This document shows positions 62,920 through 64,000 of a DNA stretch of 64,000 nucleotides, piece by piece. The stretch spans positions 52,499 through 116,498 of the forward strand of contig NZ_AQXB01000008.1 of assembly GCF_000375365.1 (NCBI RefSeq), read 5' to 3'. The stretch's first letter is position 1; the number at the start of each line of letters is the position of its first letter. This DNA is from Corynebacterium mastitidis DSM 44356 (GTDB lineage Bacteria > Actinomycetota > Actinomycetes > Mycobacteriales > Mycobacteriaceae). The notes beneath the pieces are model-generated. The model was given only the letters and a program-made list of their open reading frames with translations. It did no database searches and was not told where the DNA came from. A program made the position numbers and the translations under genes.

Positions 62920-64000
62920 ATGAAAGTTTTAAGTAGAGCGGGTAGGGGGCCACTTGGCGTCCTAATCGCTTTCTTTGCTGCTATGGCGCTGGTACTTGGT
63001 GTTACTAGCGTTGCGGCGGCTTCCCCTGGAACGGGGGAGGAAGTTAATTTTGACCCTACCGAGAGGCGTGGCCTGGAGGTAGAGGGTGACATTCTCAAGA
63101 TTAATGACACGCTCGGGTACGGGTGGTGTATTGATCTAGGTTTCCCAAAGCCGGAGGAAAGGCCGCATCTCTTTAAGGATGCGACGACCGGTTACAAGCT
63201 GACTCACGTTGGTGCGCCGCGGGAAACGCCTGGCCCTACCGAGGAGATTCCTTTCGAGGGACATCAGCGCGATGCTGCCATTAATGTCCTGAAGAAGCTG
63301 AGGAAGGCATACCAGGCTGGCGATTATGAGGAGGCCAGCACCTATAACATGGTGTTGCAGATCGTCCTCACGAGCTCGCTGAATAAGGCTGATGGGCAAC
63401 TCCATGTTCAGAGTCCTAAGCTTCAGGAGCGTGTTAAGCGTGCCCAGCAGTATCTTCGCGAGGATGCGGGCTACGAGTTGACGCTGGACCCCATTGGTGT
63501 GCGTGAGATTGAGGGCGCCAATATTCCGAAGGCCGGTGACGATGAGTACATCACCGTCGTTCCGCCTAAGGATTATGACATCACTAAGGGTGCCGCTAAT
63601 CAGGCTCAGCGTATTGTTCCCATCGATCAGCCTGGGCTTGATGATGAGCCTAAGAAGCCTGAGTCTTCTGAGGTTCCGGTTCCAGAGGAGACCACTGAGG
63701 CAACCACGGAGCGTCCCGCTCCGAAGAAGCCGGAGATTGGTACGAATGCTGATTTTGCTGATGGTGCGAAGCGGGTTGTTGCTGGCGCCACGGTGAATGA
63801 CACGGTGACGTATAAGGATCTGGTGCCGGGTAAGGAGTACACCCTTGAGGCTGAGCTGATTAGCAAGGCTGATGGCACGACTGTGGTGGGCTCTGGTTCT
63901 CAGAAGTTCACGGCTGATGAGTCTGGTTCTGGTGAGGTTGTTGTTCCGATTAAGGTGAACGATGACGTGACCGAGCCGGTTGAGGCTGCTGTGGCGTTTG
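62920..64000 (+). CDS. VaFE-repeat surface-anchored protein (partial, N-terminal part)
   Basis: The frame runs off the window after 360 codons. A signal peptide (LGVLIAFFAAMALVLGVTSV, cleavage near ASP at residue 35) precedes a domain with GYGWCIDLG (Cys at about residue 70), the Cys motif of TQXA/thioester domains that form covalent bonds with host targets. A helical region (120-165) and a Pro/Glu/Thr linker (~240-268) follow. From ~270 the first VaFE repeat begins: ATVNDTVTYKDLVPGKEYTL with the terminal VAAF-type strand (EAAVAF). These repeats usually carry isopeptide bonds and end in an LPxTG anchor, here beyond the window. Codon use differs from core genes. Confidence 0.88.
   Translation, partial: MKVLSRAGRGPLGVLIAFFAAMALVLGVTSVAAASPGTGEEVNFDPTERRGLEVEGDILKINDTLGYGWCIDLGFPKPEERPHLFKDATTGYKLTHVGAPRETPGPTEEIPFEGHQRDAAINVLKKLRKAYQAGDYEEASTYNMVLQIVLTSSLNKADGQLHVQSPKLQERVKRAQQYLREDAGYELTLDPIGVREIEGANIPKAGDDEYITVVPPKDYDITKGAANQAQRIVPIDQPGLDDEPKKPESSEVPVPEETTEATTERPAPKKPEIGTNADFADGAKRVVAGATVNDTVTYKDLVPGKEYTLEAELISKADGTTVVGSGSQKFTADESGSGEVVVPIKVNDDVTEPVEAAVAF

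Noticed and set aside
1..64000. CRISPR arrays, insertion sequences and rRNA genes
   Set aside because: No regularly spaced repeats, transposase motifs with terminal repeats or rRNA sequences were seen in the window.

Overview
The window is about 64 kb of a high-GC (roughly 70%) Corynebacterium chromosome. The gene order proC - bldC-like regulator - 33-residue bS22 - hem genes - cytochrome c maturation - men genes - tRNA cluster - secE/nusG - rplKA - rplJL is the order I know from corynebacterial genomes. Single genes agree with this: a NusG with an acidic N-terminal extension, a fused HemD, an MgtA-type mannosyltransferase and a MenJ-type reductase. The species cannot be named from the sequence.

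Layout. 1-3.8 kb: end of a membrane protein, proC, a small DNA-binding protein, bS22, a HAD phosphatase and a glutaredoxin-like protein. 3.8-16 kb: tetrapyrrole genes hemA, hemC, hemD, hemB, hemE and hemY, with small membrane proteins and a P-type-ATPase-like protein that has lost every catalytic motif. 16.2-25.1 kb: an eleven-gene, tightly overlapping urease operon (ureABCEFGD, a UT-family urea transporter, and a FecCD-type permease, lipoprotein and ATPase that may supply nickel). 25.1-26.2 kb: a PIN/HTH toxin-antitoxin pair. 26.3-32.5 kb: hemL, a histidine phosphatase and the cytochrome c maturation set (TlpA-like lipoprotein, CcdA, ResB, CcsA). 32.6-35.7 kb: a possible small RNA, an XRE regulator and rmlB-rmlC-rmlA. 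36-52.6 kb: menA, menE, menB, menC, menD, menG and menJ mixed with glycosyltransferases, DoxX and DUF417 proteins and an AbiEi/DUF559-like gene. 52.7-61.8 kb: polyprenyl diphosphate synthase, four tRNAs, secE, nusG, rplKA, a 3.4 kb accessory insert, then rplJL behind an L10-type leader. 62-64 kb: a secreted zinc metalloprotease and the start of a VaFE-repeat surface protein, with much lower GC at third codon positions.

How it works together. Most of the window supplies the respiratory chain: haem made by the C5 route, attachment of haem to cytochrome c, and menaquinone synthesis with its prenyl tail (ispB), ring genes (men) and tail saturation (menJ). Urease, rml, toxin-antitoxin and DUF559 genes sit between these core blocks as accessory DNA. 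A recurring feature is a -10 hexamer ending six to eight bases before the start codon, which suggests leaderless mRNA for about fourteen genes.

Limits: names rest on recognised motifs and gene order, without database searches. Start codons were chosen from ribosome-binding sites, -10 spacing and overlaps, and several remain uncertain.
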